A stretch of 64,000 nucleotides of DNA from positions 995,556 through 1,059,555 of the forward strand of contig CP129486.1 of NCBI GenBank assembly GCA_030584005.1. The letters are read 5' to 3'. The position numbers and the translations under genes were made by a program. The notes under the pieces were generated by a model. That model did not search any database, was not told the DNA's origin, and was given only the letters and a program-made list of their open reading frames with translations. This DNA comes from Bdellovibrionota bacterium (GTDB lineage: Bacteria > Bdellovibrionota_C > UBA2361 > JAFLCA01). Shown here in pieces: positions 55,428-64,000 of the stretch; positions within the stretch are counted from its first letter, which is position 1; every line of letters starts with the position of its first letter.

Positions 55428-56102
55428 ATGCATCCGGCGCTTGAATCTTTGGCCAACAGACCGAGAGGGCAACGTTTAGCCATCTTAATTGGCACAATAC
55501 TCGTTGTAGGCTTTCTGTTCTGGCAGTACAGCCTCTCACCGACCGTCACCGCGCATGAAGAGTTGGGAGTCGAAGTTGAACGCTTGCGCTCAAAAGTGAC
55601 CCAAGAAACCAGAATTGCCCGAAATCTCGAGAAATATAAGGCCGAGGTGCGGGCTCTCAACGAGGCATTTGATGAAGCGTTGAAGGAGCTGCCAGATAAA
55701 CGCGAGATACCCGATCTGCTTCAATCCGTGAACAGCCTGGCGCGAGATGCTGGTCTGGAGATCGAGTTTTTCCAGCCTCGACCGGAAGGTATCAGAGATT
55801 TTTATGCGGAGGTGCCGGTGTCTATCTCGGTTGGCGGCACCTACCATCAGGTTGCCGCATTCTTCGATGAGGTAGGGCAGATGCAGCGCATCATTAATAT
55901 CGGTGACATTGCGATCGCGAACCCCGTGTTCAAAGAAGACAAAGAGATTCTGGGAGTGGGCGCGCAACTCGAGTCCATTCCATTGAAAACCACCTGTACC
56001 GCAACGACGTTTCGATTTTTAGACGAGTCAGAACGGCCGAAAGTGGGCGAGGGCAAGGACGCCAAGGGCGGACGCAAGCGCGGCAAGAAAGCGACGACCT
56101 AA
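55428..56102 (+). CDS. pilO: Type IV pilus assembly protein PilO
   Basis: A 224-residue single-pass inner-membrane protein that pairs with PilN. A short cytoplasmic N-terminus is followed by a membrane segment (LAILIGTILVVGFLFWQYSL), a coiled coil (VEVERLRSKVTQETRIARNL) and a periplasmic domain with FFQPRPEGIRDFYAEVPVSI and GGTYHQVAAFFDEVGQM, both typical of PilO. The C-terminus is Lys/Arg-rich. The gap to pilN is 81 bases. In many bacteria pilP follows at once, but here 673 bases of non-coding DNA precede pilQ. Confidence 0.95.
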   Translation: MHPALESLANRPRGQRLAILIGTILVVGFLFWQYSLSPTVTAHEELGVEVERLRSKVTQETRIARNLEKYKAEVRALNEAFDEALKELPDKREIPDLLQSVNSLARDAGLEIEFFQPRPEGIRDFYAEVPVSISVGGTYHQVAAFFDEVGQMQRIINIGDIAIANPVFKEDKEILGVGAQLESIPLKTTCTATTFRFLDESERPKVGEGKDAKGGRKRGKKATT

Positions 56103-56775
56103 CCGCAAGTTTCAATCTTAGTAACAGTGTTCTACTGCGTTCGTTGCAATTGAGGGCCGTACTCTGTTTTTAGGCGCAACCTCAAGAAATCTGAATGCAT
56201 TCAGGATCAGCAGCTCATCGAAGTAGGAGTGTGCTCGTGGCAGCGTGGAAGGGCGCTCGTGGTTGCACCTTTGCTGGTAGTAGCCGAGGCAGCAGCCCGA
56301 TCGTTGCCATCTGCACGGGCAAGGAGGGGTGATAAACCGCTTTTTTGTCAGTAGCTTAGGGAAATTTGTTATTGACACTACGCGAGCTTGTCTCTAATTG
56401 TTCGAGAGCAAGGTCACGTCTTCTGATTTTGTAAGGGGTTACTGGGTCAGTTCGAGAAAGGTTTGGTGATCGCGTTGGTTTAACCTCCCTACCAAACTCT
56501 TCTCAGTTATTGCTTGCATCGCAGTCCCCTGTTGGAGGAATCACTGGCGTTGGATTTGTTCACCGCGAGTGGATTGCCAACTTCGAACGAGGTATACGGG
56601 TCGGGTAATGCTTGACTCGAAATTTGGGGAGCTGTTCAGGCAGTGTCCATGCAGCTCCTGATGCGATGAGATGCGCTCATCTCCGCAACGCTCCGATGGC
56701 AATAACCGCTCGGGGTCGTGTTTCGGTTTAGTCTGGGAAGTGAAAAGCTTTGGTGTTGGTTGATATGGAGTGCCC
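56103..56775. other. Non-coding gap where pilP is expected, 673 bp
   Basis: No intact gene is seen between pilO and pilQ. One frame at 56223-56270 reads VGVCSWQRGRALVVAP, reminiscent of a PilP core strand, but both flanks lack a readable continuation. TTGACA at 56372-56377 may be a -35 element for a promoter, though its -10 is unconvincing. The stretch could therefore be a decayed pilP plus a pilQ promoter, or simply a long leader. Confidence 0.4.
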
Positions 56776-59268
56776 ATGAAGGGGAATTCAGGAAGAACAT
56801 TCGCACAGGCGTGTCGAGTGGTGGCTGTTCGGTATGGTTCTCCGGCTTTGTTGCTGGGAGCGGTATGTGGAGTGGTGTGCGGCTGTGCCTCACGCCATCC
56901 AAGCGCCATCGATGCCGCCGGCCTTGAGAGCGACACGTCCAATGGAGAGACGACCGAAGTCGCCGCGACAACAGCGTCATCTATCGCCCCGCTCATTGAG
57001 AATCGCCGTTCCCTGCTTGAGCCAGCCGCTGGCCATGTCGGGTTGGCGTTCGTCGATGGTACCGGCTACGAGGCGGTGATAGTTGAAGGCGCTGATGCCA
57101 CTACCGGCTATAAGGTGACCGAGCTATCCGAGCCAGCGAGGGTAGTGCTTGATCTTTCCGGCGCCACCTTGCCTGGAGGTAAGGTGTATGACCTCCCTGA
57201 AAGTTCAGTTATCTCGAGGCTCCGTACCGGCACCCACCCTGATAAGACCAGGATAGTGTTCGACGTGAAGGGTTCGCTGAGCGGATCGCCCGTTGCGGAG
57301 TGGAGCAATGGCGCGCTGGAGCTGCGCTTCCCGACCCAACCGACTATGACCTCGCTGGAAGCTGAGAGTTCCCCATCGGCTGACATGGCATCAGCAAGCG
57401 TGCCGGATACGTCTTCGGCATCAACCGAGACGCTGGCCGATGAAGAGATGGCCGGAGCAATTACACCTGCCGAGTCGATTTCAACTGCGTCGACCACCTT
57501 GCTTGGATTCTCAATCGAGCCAATTGACGGCTCCCAGAATATGCTGATCGCAGAAACCAGCACTCCTTCTGAGTTTTCACTGAAGCGGACTGCCCCCTCT
57601 GAGTACGTGTTGACGCTACAGGGCGTTTCGCTTGGCGAGCTGCCGTCGGAAACCCTAGTCGCGCCGCCATCTGCAGGCGCAATTCGGTCGGTCCGGCCCG
57701 TAACTCAGGGCGGGAGCACCACACTGCGCATTTTCACCGCTCCGACGGTGTCACTAAGTGCGGAGTCGAGTGGCCGCAAGATCGTTGTTGCGAAGGCAGA
57801 GGGTGCCTACGCGGATATGAGAGCGCAGGCTCCTACCAATGGTGAGGCAGCAAAGGAAGGTGCCGCTGCAGCGACCGACAGCGCAGCCGAGGAGACAGCA
57901 ACCGCAGCATCCAATCCTGCAAGCACGGATGAGTTTGCAGCGCTGCTTGACGAGACCCCGCGCTATACGGGTCGTTTGATATCTTTGGATCTGCAAGACA
58001 CTGACATCGATAACGCCCTCCGTATTATCGCAGAGGTGTCGAACCTCAATATCATTGCAAGCGATGATGTTGCAGGGAAAGTAACATTGAGGTTGATTGA
58101 TGTTCCATGGGATCAGGCTCTCGATGTGATCTTGAAGACCAATGGTCTGGACAAGGTGCAAGAGGGCAATGTTGTACGTATTGCCCCTGTTGAGAAACTG
58201 CGTGCCGAACGCGAAGCACTCAAACAGGCGCAACAGGCTGAAGAAGAGCTCGAGCCGCTTGGGGTGAAGTACGTACGGGTGAGCTATGCACGGGCGGCGG
58301 AGCTCAAGCCGTTGGTTGAGACGGTGCTCTCGGAGCGCGGCTCGGTGACCTACGACGACCGCACAAATCAGCTCATCGTCAAGGATATCCGTAAGGGTAT
58401 TCGCAACGTGGCCGAGCTCGTCACCAAGATCGACCTTAGAACTCCTCAGGTGCTGCTTGAAACTCAGATCGTTGAGGCCAGCCGATCGCTTCTGCGCGAC
58501 CTTGGCTCTGAGATCGGTTTCTCAAGCATTCAATCGCCTGCTACAGGCAACGCTACGGGGCACAACTTCCCCAACAGCGTGGTGGTTGGCGGTAGTTTAG
58601 CTCCGGGGGGTGTGGGCTCTGGATTCCCAGCCGCGGTAAGCGCTTCTGAGGGATCCGCCGTGTCGCTGCTCCTGGGTAGCGCAGACGGCACCCTGTCATT
58701 GTCGGCACGTCTCACTGCCTTGGAGCAGGAAGGACGGGTTCGCATCATCAGCCGGCCCGCAGTTGCAACGACCAACAACAAGCAGGCGGTTATCAAGAGC
58801 GTGGAGAAGATTCGCGTGAAGACCCCGGATGGCGGTCTCTCCGTGGCAACCGGCCAGGGTGCTACTGCGGCCGGTAATTCGACCACCGCCACTGAGGCCA
58901 TAGAAATCGGTATCGAACTTGAGGTCACTCCTCAGGCCTCCCCCGATTACTACGTACTGTTGGATGTGCGCGCTAAGTCCAGCACCTTCGGCGACCGCGA
59001 AGTGGATGGGATCCCATCGGAAGTTGAGCGCAGTGCAAATTCGACTGTGCTCGTATCTAGTGGGCAAACTTTTGCAATGGGCGGCATCTATAAGATCACT
59101 GATCGGGATTCGGTCAGCGGCGTGCCGTTTATCAAAGATGTACCGGTGCTTGGAACCTTCTTCCGCCGGCAATCAGTAGATAACAGCGATGAAGAGCTCC
59201 TGTTCTTCATCACCCCGCGCATCATTGAGGGAAGTTTTGATGATGCCGCAATGAAGATGGCCTCGTAG
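56776..59268 (+). CDS. pilQ: Type IV pilus secretin PilQ
   Basis: Outer-membrane secretin through which the pilus passes. The 830-residue protein starts at ATG 56776, after GGAG, with a signal that ends in a lipobox-like VVCGC. It contains an AMIN domain (residues 90-180) and probably a second (235-330) for peptidoglycan binding, a linker rich in Ala/Glu, a secretin N0/STN domain (LISLDLQDTDIDNALRIIAE, near 398), an N1 domain (VSYARAAELKPLVETVL) and the secretin core with VRIISRPAVATTNNKQAVIK and DVPVLGTFFRR near the end. It closes the pil cluster here. Confidence 0.97.
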   Translation: MKGNSGRTFAQACRVVAVRYGSPALLLGAVCGVVCGCASRHPSAIDAAGLESDTSNGETTEVAATTASSIAPLIENRRSLLEPAAGHVGLAFVDGTGYEAVIVEGADATTGYKVTELSEPARVVLDLSGATLPGGKVYDLPESSVISRLRTGTHPDKTRIVFDVKGSLSGSPVAEWSNGALELRFPTQPTMTSLEAESSPSADMASASVPDTSSASTETLADEEMAGAITPAESISTASTTLLGFSIEPIDGSQNMLIAETSTPSEFSLKRTAPSEYVLTLQGVSLGELPSETLVAPPSAGAIRSVRPVTQGGSTTLRIFTAPTVSLSAESSGRKIVVAKAEGAYADMRAQAPTNGEAAKEGAAAATDSAAEETATAASNPASTDEFAALLDETPRYTGRLISLDLQDTDIDNALRIIAEVSNLNIIASDDVAGKVTLRLIDVPWDQALDVILKTNGLDKVQEGNVVRIAPVEKLRAEREALKQAQQAEEELEPLGVKYVRVSYARAAELKPLVETVLSERGSVTYDDRTNQLIVKDIRKGIRNVAELVTKIDLRTPQVLLETQIVEASRSLLRDLGSEIGFSSIQSPATGNATGHNFPNSVVVGGSLAPGGVGSGFPAAVSASEGSAVSLLLGSADGTLSLSARLTALEQEGRVRIISRPAVATTNNKQAVIKSVEKIRVKTPDGGLSVATGQGATAAGNSTTATEAIEIGIELEVTPQASPDYYVLLDVRAKSSTFGDREVDGIPSEVERSANSTVLVSSGQTFAMGGIYKITDRDSVSGVPFIKDVPVLGTFFRRQSVDNSDEELLFFITPRIIEGSFDDAAMKMAS

Positions 59269-59296
59269 TGAAAGTTAGTATTAAGGGACCGATAGT

Positions 59297-60013
59297 ATGA
59301 AACTCGCGCAGCTCTGTAAGTACCTTGCCCTTGGTGCCCTCGTCACCGGATTTTACGGTTGCGGCGGCAGCAGCGGCAACGACCAGGGAACCTCATTCAC
59401 AAACCTTGGATTCTTCGTGTTCGATGATGACGAGGATTTCGAGTGTGGAGATCTTCCGCCCCAGGGGCTTTTTGGTACGGTTCAACCGCTGGGATTTTCC
59501 GGAGATCAATCAGGCGGAGTCGTTGCAGCCCTTGGGTTGCAGAATAACCTGTCTGGTCAGACCATTCGCCCAGATAGGGTGCTGCTCGACTTCTACGTTC
59601 CAGGATCGAATGTGAATCCGCCGAGCACCACCACCTCACTGGGCGGTATCCTAGGACCAGGCGATGGTACGGCTGGGGATTCTTCATCCTCAAGCAGCGG
59701 CGGCGGACAGACGGTAATTGATACCACTCTGCCTCCCTCCTTTGATTCCATCTGTAACCAGGGCTTTTACAATATTTATGTAGTGCCGCCGGCGGTGATG
59801 AGCTTTATCAACCTCAATCGAGACAGCTTCCCTGAAACTCCATTTATCATGGAAGTGCGGGTGACTGCTTCCGGTGTGACTTCAGCGGGAGATCGGCTCG
59901 AGAGCAACCAGCAGGTGTTCTTTGTAGAATTCACCCCTGAAACAACCATTAACCCAGGGTCAGCCGCGGATGATGGAGGTGAGGAAGAAGAAGAAGAGGT
60001 TCCAACGCTCTAA
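59297..60013 (+). CDS. Putative lipoprotein downstream of pilQ
   Basis: A 238-residue secreted protein. A hydrophobic start (LAQLCKYLALGALVTGFYGC) ends in a Cys-Gly-Gly that may be lipidated. The mature part has an acidic patch (FVFDDDEDFECGDLPPQG), a Gly/Ser-rich linker (GDSSSSSSGGGQ), a beta-rich region (GFYNIYVVPPAVMSFINLNR) and a highly acidic C-terminus (DDGGEEEEEE). The ATG lies 28 bases after pilQ, so it is in the pil operon. It may be a pilus-associated envelope protein. No family is recognised. Confidence 0.7.
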   Translation: MKLAQLCKYLALGALVTGFYGCGGSSGNDQGTSFTNLGFFVFDDDEDFECGDLPPQGLFGTVQPLGFSGDQSGGVVAALGLQNNLSGQTIRPDRVLLDFYVPGSNVNPPSTTTSLGGILGPGDGTAGDSSSSSSGGGQTVIDTTLPPSFDSICNQGFYNIYVVPPAVMSFINLNRDSFPETPFIMEVRVTASGVTSAGDRLESNQQVFFVEFTPETTINPGSAADDGGEEEEEEVPTL

Positions 60014-60054
60014 GGGTGACTGATTAGGATTTATACTCAATAAAGGTACCATTT

Positions 60055-61065
60055 ATGGCTCGAAAGTTATCTTCCGTCGCGGCCTTCGGCGCCGGCTTTG
60101 TTGGAGCGCTTGCCATATCGCTCTACACCGCAGGGTGTAACTCAGGAAATACATCGGGAGGCGATGAGGACTTCTCAGGGTCTGAATTCGTAGCAGGCGA
60201 GGATACGGCTGGGCGAATCTCGGTTGAGATTAATGAAGAGAGATTGCCCGTTGCAGAAACCACTGGTTTCCATGCCTATGTGCGCAATCAGGATGACCAG
60301 CCGGTAGCAAATGTTCGGGTGACCTGTGCTACTGAGATCGGCTTAGCGTTAGTAGAACCAACCACCAGCGTTGAGATCACTGACGGTGCCGGTCAGATCA
60401 GCGGTCGCATCGGATGTGCGGCGCCTGGTTCCTTCAGGTTGGGCTGCCGTCTTCCTGGCGGGGCGAACTTCCGTGAATTCAAGACGATTGTATGTACGGG
60501 AGAGGCTCCCGCAGGCTTTGATGGATTCGCTGGTGCGCCTCAGGGCGGCCTAGGCTCAGGAGGGGTAGCGGATCCGGATGATGGCGATGTGCGGATAACC
60601 AGCGCAGTCCTCGTAGATGGGCCAAGCGAGGGATCCTCAGTGGACGTGATCGGCATATCTGATTGCGATGGCGATGTTGATACAGACGATCCGGAACCGT
60701 TCTATGACACCTCGATTAAGATATTGGTGAAGAACACCACTGATAGGGCCGTAACGCTAACCAGCCTCACCTATCGGGTGCCTAATGCAAGTGGCTCGGG
60801 CACTGCGGCATATGTGTCAAGCCCACTAGCCTTCTTAGGGAACCGTGAGGTACCGGCTGAGGGTGAGGCCACTGTGACCACGCTGTTTGCCAACGCTTCC
60901 GGCGGTGAGAAGTTCTTCACCGGACGTTCTACTGCTATCCCGTCTTCGCTAGGGTTTAGGAGTATTACCATCACCGTGCGCGGAGTAGACGGTAATGGTC
61001 GTGAATTTGAAGTTGATGGAAGCACCGTTGGTAGCTTCGGCAACTTCAATAGATGCGGCGGTTGA
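60055..61065 (+). CDS. Putative lipoprotein with Ig-like (Big-1 type) domain
   Basis: A 336-residue secreted protein. The N-terminal signal ends in a lipobox-like TAGC (SLYTAGCNSG). Residues 55-150 look like a bacterial Ig-like domain (RISVEINEERLPVAE ... VANVRVTCATEIG ... GQISGRIGCAAPGSF), with Cys pairs probably forming disulfides; a second beta domain follows (residues 180-335). An acidic Asp-rich linker lies between. It follows the previous lipoprotein by 41 bases and precedes a clear terminator, so it ends the pil transcript. Function is inferred to be adhesion or envelope structure. Confidence 0.75.
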   Translation: MARKLSSVAAFGAGFVGALAISLYTAGCNSGNTSGGDEDFSGSEFVAGEDTAGRISVEINEERLPVAETTGFHAYVRNQDDQPVANVRVTCATEIGLALVEPTTSVEITDGAGQISGRIGCAAPGSFRLGCRLPGGANFREFKTIVCTGEAPAGFDGFAGAPQGGLGSGGVADPDDGDVRITSAVLVDGPSEGSSVDVIGISDCDGDVDTDDPEPFYDTSIKILVKNTTDRAVTLTSLTYRVPNASGSGTAAYVSSPLAFLGNREVPAEGEATVTTLFANASGGEKFFTGRSTAIPSSLGFRSITITVRGVDGNGREFEVDGSTVGSFGNFNRCGG

Positions 61066-61116
61066 TTATAGCAACCATTTGACCCAAGAAGGCATCGGTA
61101 TGCCTCTTGAATCTTG

Positions 61117-61146
61117 AAACCCGCTGCAAAGCGGGTTTCTTTTTTG
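61117..61146 (+). terminator. Intrinsic terminator after the pil operon
   Basis: AAACCCGC and GCGGGTTT pair perfectly (8 bp) around TGCAAA, followed by CTTTTTT. This is the clearest Rho-independent terminator in the window and lies 52 bases after the last lipoprotein gene. Confidence 0.93.
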
Positions 61147-61317
61147 GTAAGTTGGAAGTGGATTCAAAGATACTTTTTTGAGACCGCTTATGGAGCTGTT
61201 GTGGCAGTTTTGCGTGGTCATGGTGAGCGGCGGCCGCATCTAAGGTCCGCTTGCCGTTTCGATAATACCTTGCGGTGGACCGTTGAGCATTTTATCCACG
61301 GAAGAGCTGAGTAACTC

Positions 61318-61746
61318 ATGCAGAGCCCGGAAACTGAGTATACTGAGATACTGGCCTCCGATCCGGGGGATGAGGTCTTTGTCGATTATGGCGATTATCT
61401 GCGCCGCACAGGCCGACTCAACGATGCTCTACTAATTACCTTGCGCGGACTTTCCCACACCCCAGACAACTCACGGGGACGGCTGTTGCTTGCCCGATTA
61501 TATTTCGAACTTGGGTTTACCCCTTTCGCAGTACGGGAGATAAGAGAGCTGCAGGCTGAGTATCCGCAAAGGAAGTTTCTAAGACAGCTCCTCTTGAAAC
61601 TGGCCCCCGATGAGAAACTCAAGGAGGTTAGCGATTCCCCTGTCCAGCCCGAACCAGCTTCCAAGAGCTCTTCTGAGACCTTTGCAGAAGGTGAGTTTGA
61701 TTTTGAGGCGCTAGAAGACCTAGAACATAAGGAGCAGAAGCCCTGA
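61318..61746 (+). CDS. Small TPR protein
   Basis: A 142-residue soluble protein. The first 95 residues are two to three tetratricopeptide-like helical pairs (YGDYLRRTGRLNDALLITLR, SRGRLLLARLYFELGFTPFA), and the rest is an acidic low-complexity tail (FEALEDLEHKEQKP). There is no signal peptide. It lies between the pil terminator and the acc operon and likely binds other proteins. Partner unknown. The ATG at 61318 lacks a strong ribosome binding site. Confidence 0.7.
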   Translation: MQSPETEYTEILASDPGDEVFVDYGDYLRRTGRLNDALLITLRGLSHTPDNSRGRLLLARLYFELGFTPFAVREIRELQAEYPQRKFLRQLLLKLAPDEKLKEVSDSPVQPEPASKSSSETFAEGEFDFEALEDLEHKEQKP

Positions 61747-62223
61747 CCTGGGAAGGGTCTGATTGGGCTCGCAGGAAAGGCGCAGGGCATAGTGCGCACC
61801 AGAACCGAATACGTGGTGGAGAGGGGGTCGCTCAGGAGCAGATACTCCCGCTGCTCTCCGCTGGAACCAGCGGGGGTGCATCGGAGCGAAAAGATCCAGG
61901 AAGAGCTTGCCCGAGGAAACGAATAACTGAATTTATTGAATGGGTTGCAGCTTCTTCCCAGCGACTAGGCGGGTCTAGAAGCTAGAGTTAACCGGGCACT
62001 TATGGCATGATGCAGCACGAAAACCGAGGAAATCTTTAGCCGTAGGGTTAGCCGCAGCGTTGAATAACGCAGTGCTTGCAGCATATTAACAAAGGCTGCA
62101 CTGTCGGTGTGCCCATGAGCGCCCTTCGTCTTGAGGGTAGGGCCTCGGTCTGGCAGCGGCAATACCATTGCTGCAGTACCAGTTGGATTATATCGACCAA
62201 GGCGGGTCGGGCATAGTGAACGG
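61747..62223. other. Leader region before accBC, 477 bp
   Basis: No gene is supported. Two mutually exclusive stems involve 61847-61876 (CCCGCTG with CAGCGGG, or CCGCTG with CAGCGG), which could be a leader structure or attenuator for the biotin-carboxylase operon. The evidence is limited to pairing. Confidence 0.35.
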
Positions 62224-62709
62224 ATGAAGTGCATGGACATAACGGATCTCGCTAAAATCATCGCCATTCTTAAGGAGAATGGTGTGACTGAGTTCGAACT
62301 TGAACAGGAGGGAACGCACATAAAGCTAGCCCGTTCCGCAATTACCGCGGGCAATGGGGTGAATGAGCGATACGCAGTTGTACAGCCCGCAATCCCTGCG
62401 GCCGCCAACCCCCTCCCTCTCGCCGCTACCAATGGCAGTGCGGGCGCATCGGTGAACTCGGACCATCTATCAAAGGTTGAATCACCGATTGTTGGCACCT
62501 TTTATAGCCGTCCTGCCCCGGATAAGGACCCTTTCGTAAAGCCCGGCGCCACGGTCAAAAAGGGAGACACCCTTTGTATCGTTGAAGCGATGAAGCTCAT
62601 GAACGAGATAGAGGCTCCCTGCAGCGGCAAGGTAGAGAAGATCCTGGCCGGGGATGGACAGGTTGTAGAGTTTGGCGAAGTGTTGTTCTTGATTGATCCG
62701 AAGGGATAA
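62224..62709 (+). CDS. accB: Acetyl-CoA carboxylase biotin carboxyl carrier protein
   Basis: Carries the biotin that shuttles carboxyl groups in the first step of fatty-acid synthesis. The 161-residue form begins [16 protein letters not shown], a typical AccB start (the adjacent ATG at 62233 is equally likely), followed by an Ala/Pro-rich linker (residues 50-85) and a biotinyl domain with the target motif [12 protein letters not shown], whose Lys is biotinylated. The C-terminus [12 protein letters not shown] fits. The stop codon abuts the accC start, so they are translationally coupled. Confidence 0.95.
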   Translation: MKCMDITDLAKIIAILKENGVTEFELEQEGTHIKLARSAITAGNGVNERYAVVQPAIPAAANPLPLAATNGSAGASVNSDHLSKVESPIVGTFYSRPAPDKDPFVKPGATVKKGDTLCIVEAMKLMNEIEAPCSGKVEKILAGDGQVVEFGEVLFLIDPKG

Positions 62710-64000
62710 ATGAAGCCGCCCTTTCGTAAGATCCTTATTGCAAATCGTAGCGAGATCGCGGTGCGGGTAATCCGCGCCTGTCATGAGCTAGGGATTAAGA
62801 CAGTTGCTGTACACTCGACGGCAGATAGAGAGGCGATGCATGTTAAATTGGCCTCGGAAAGTGTGTGTGTGGGGCCCGCTCTATCTAAGGACAGCTATCT
62901 CAATGTGGCCTCAATAATTTCAGCCGCGGTGGCCACAGGCGCTGAAGCCATTCATCCGGGATATGGATTTCTTAGTGAGAATGCCTCCTTTGCCGAGATC
63001 TGTTCTAGTTGTGGTATCACCTTCATAGGGCCAGGGGTGCGCAGCATGCGTACCTTGGGTGATAAGGCGCGTGCTCGGAAACAAGCCGATAAACTCGGTG
63101 TACCCACAGTCCCGGGGGATAGTCGTGGGATGCTGGATGTAGCTGAGGCCCAAAAAGTCGCGGAACATGCAGGGTTCCCCGTCTTGTTGAAGGCCTGTGC
63201 CGGTGGCGGCGGGCGCGGGATGAAGATTGTCTGGAAGCGGGAAGATTTTGCCTCGCAGTTCACGATGGCCCAGCGTGAAGTTGAAGCCGCGTTCGGAGAC
63301 GGCCATCTGCTCGTCGAAAAGTATTTACCGAAGGTCCGTCACGTGGAATGCCAGGTGATGGGTGATCGCCATCAGAATGTGATCCATCTTGGTGTGAGAG
63401 ATTGCTCGATTCAGCGCCGTTATCAGAAGTTGATAGAGGAATCCCCGTCCCCGGGGCTTCCCGATGAGATGCGCGAGCAGATGCAGCAATGTGCGGTCGA
63501 GCTGGCAAAGTCGGTCGGGTACTCGAATGCGGGTACTGTGGAGTTCTTGGTAGATTTAGACGCCAAACGCTTTTACTTCATCGAGATGAACACCCGGCTG
63601 CAGGTCGAGCATCCGGTGACTGAACTGGTAACGGGCATGGACCTGGTCAAGGAACAGATCTGCGTCGCCGCCGGCCGTGAGCTCTCAGTCTCTCAGAAGG
63701 ATATCGAGGTGCGCGGCCATGCAATCGAGGTGCGCATCAATGCGGAAGACCCACGGCGCATGATCCCGAGTCCCGGAGTGATTACCGCCTATCATCAGCC
63801 CGGCGGAAACGGCGTGCGGGTGGATTCGGCCCTCTACTCGGGGTATACGGTGCAGCCATATTATGATTCGCTTGTCTCAAAACTCATTGTGCATGCGCGC
63901 GATCGGGCTACATGCATCGATAAGCTGCTGGTAGCGCTGGACGAGTATATCGTCGATGGTATTCAAACTAATATCGAACTTCATAAGCGTATCCTTAATC
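62710..64000 (+). CDS. accC: Biotin carboxylase (AccC), 3' end beyond the window
   Basis: Carboxylates the biotin on AccB using ATP and bicarbonate. The visible 430 residues begin MKPPFRKILIANRSEIAVRV immediately after the accB stop. The biotin-carboxylase features are present: HPGYGFLSENA, the ATP-grasp loop KACAGGGGRGMKIV, HVECQVMGD, RDCSIQRRYQKLIEESPSP, NAGTVEFLVD, FIEMNTRLQVEHPVTELVTG and IEVRINAEDP. AccC is usually about 450 residues, so roughly 20 residues are cut off by the end of the window. No defects are seen. Confidence 0.97.
   Translation, partial: MKPPFRKILIANRSEIAVRVIRACHELGIKTVAVHSTADREAMHVKLASESVCVGPALSKDSYLNVASIISAAVATGAEAIHPGYGFLSENASFAEICSSCGITFIGPGVRSMRTLGDKARARKQADKLGVPTVPGDSRGMLDVAEAQKVAEHAGFPVLLKACAGGGGRGMKIVWKREDFASQFTMAQREVEAAFGDGHLLVEKYLPKVRHVECQVMGDRHQNVIHLGVRDCSIQRRYQKLIEESPSPGLPDEMREQMQQCAVELAKSVGYSNAGTVEFLVDLDAKRFYFIEMNTRLQVEHPVTELVTGMDLVKEQICVAAGRELSVSQKDIEVRGHAIEVRINAEDPRRMIPSPGVITAYHQPGGNGVRVDSALYSGYTVQPYYDSLVSKLIVHARDRATCIDKLLVALDEYIVDGIQTNIELHKRILN

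Noticed and set aside
56118..56378. Minus-strand open frame in the pilO-pilQ gap
   Set aside because: No ribosome binding site, no recognisable domain and unusual composition; not a convincing gene.
61965..62498. Long open frame on the minus strand opposite accB and its leader
   Set aside because: It overlaps accB, which has clear conserved motifs, and its translation has no recognisable features; it looks like a codon-bias shadow.
1..64000. tRNA, rRNA, CRISPR arrays, insertion sequences
   Set aside because: I looked for T-loop-like sequences, regularly spaced repeats and transposase motifs and found none that hold up.

Overview
This window looks like chromosomal DNA of an aerobic, Gram-negative bacterium. 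The outer membrane is implied by a type IV pilus secretin, a beta-barrel protein, several lipoproteins and an O-antigen-ligase-like protein. Aerobic life is implied by SURF1 (cytochrome oxidase assembly) and an oxygen-dependent class I ribonucleotide reductase. The mix of a Chlamydia-like class Ic reductase, a GldA/GldF/GldG-type ABC system with a DUF4340 protein, a pilMNO-Q cluster and many secreted repeat proteins would fit a deltaproteobacterial-grade lineage (for example Bdellovibrionota, Myxococcota or SAR324), but this is inference; there is no rRNA gene to place it. I see no rRNA, tRNA, CRISPR array, phage or transposase.

Layout. 0-6.5 kb: a secreted beta-propeller protein, a 955-residue methyltransferase/glycosyltransferase fusion, and a protein ending in seven tandem 13-residue repeats. 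6.5-7.1 kb: an AT-rich intergenic region with four DnaA-box-like sites and a NrdR-like palindrome. 7.1-12.3 kb: nrdA, nrdB, pdxH. 12.5-15.4 kb: two small proteins, an outer-membrane barrel and a TPR-like protein. 15.4-18.5 kb: SURF1 and a pair of ketoacyl-ACP-synthase-III-like proteins, one with its catalytic triad lost. 18.5-22.6 kb: a secreted coiled-coil protein flanked by a 27-bp inverted repeat, an O-antigen ligase-like protein and an acidic membrane-anchored protein. 22.9-30.1 kb: an Hpt/response-regulator pair, metH, a carboxymuconolactone decarboxylase-family protein, a lipoprotein and an M20 peptidase. 30.5-36.4 kb: a lone CpaB-like protein and a four-gene ABC export-type operon. 36.6-41.3 kb: peptidoglycan glycosyltransferase genes broken by at least nine single-base frameshifts, then an intact small glycosyltransferase and a Cys-rich secreted protein. 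41.3-53.1 kb: a hairpin-rich gap, a cyclophilin, a VWA membrane protein with a coiled-coil partner, mpl (murein recycling), a HzsA-related haem protein, rdgB and priA. 53.4-61.7 kb: pilM, pilN, pilO, pilQ and envelope lipoproteins. 62.2-64 kb: accB and accC, the latter cut by the window end.

The main themes are envelope construction (peptidoglycan, surface polysaccharide, type IV pilus, lipoproteins), DNA precursor supply and replication restart, and one-carbon and fatty-acid metabolism. Most genes are intact. The frameshifts cluster at 36.9-39.9 kb with one more near 45.68 kb, and most fall in short homopolymers, so a local consensus error must be excluded before calling these genes dead. 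Several intergenic gaps share short palindromic motifs that no gene explains.
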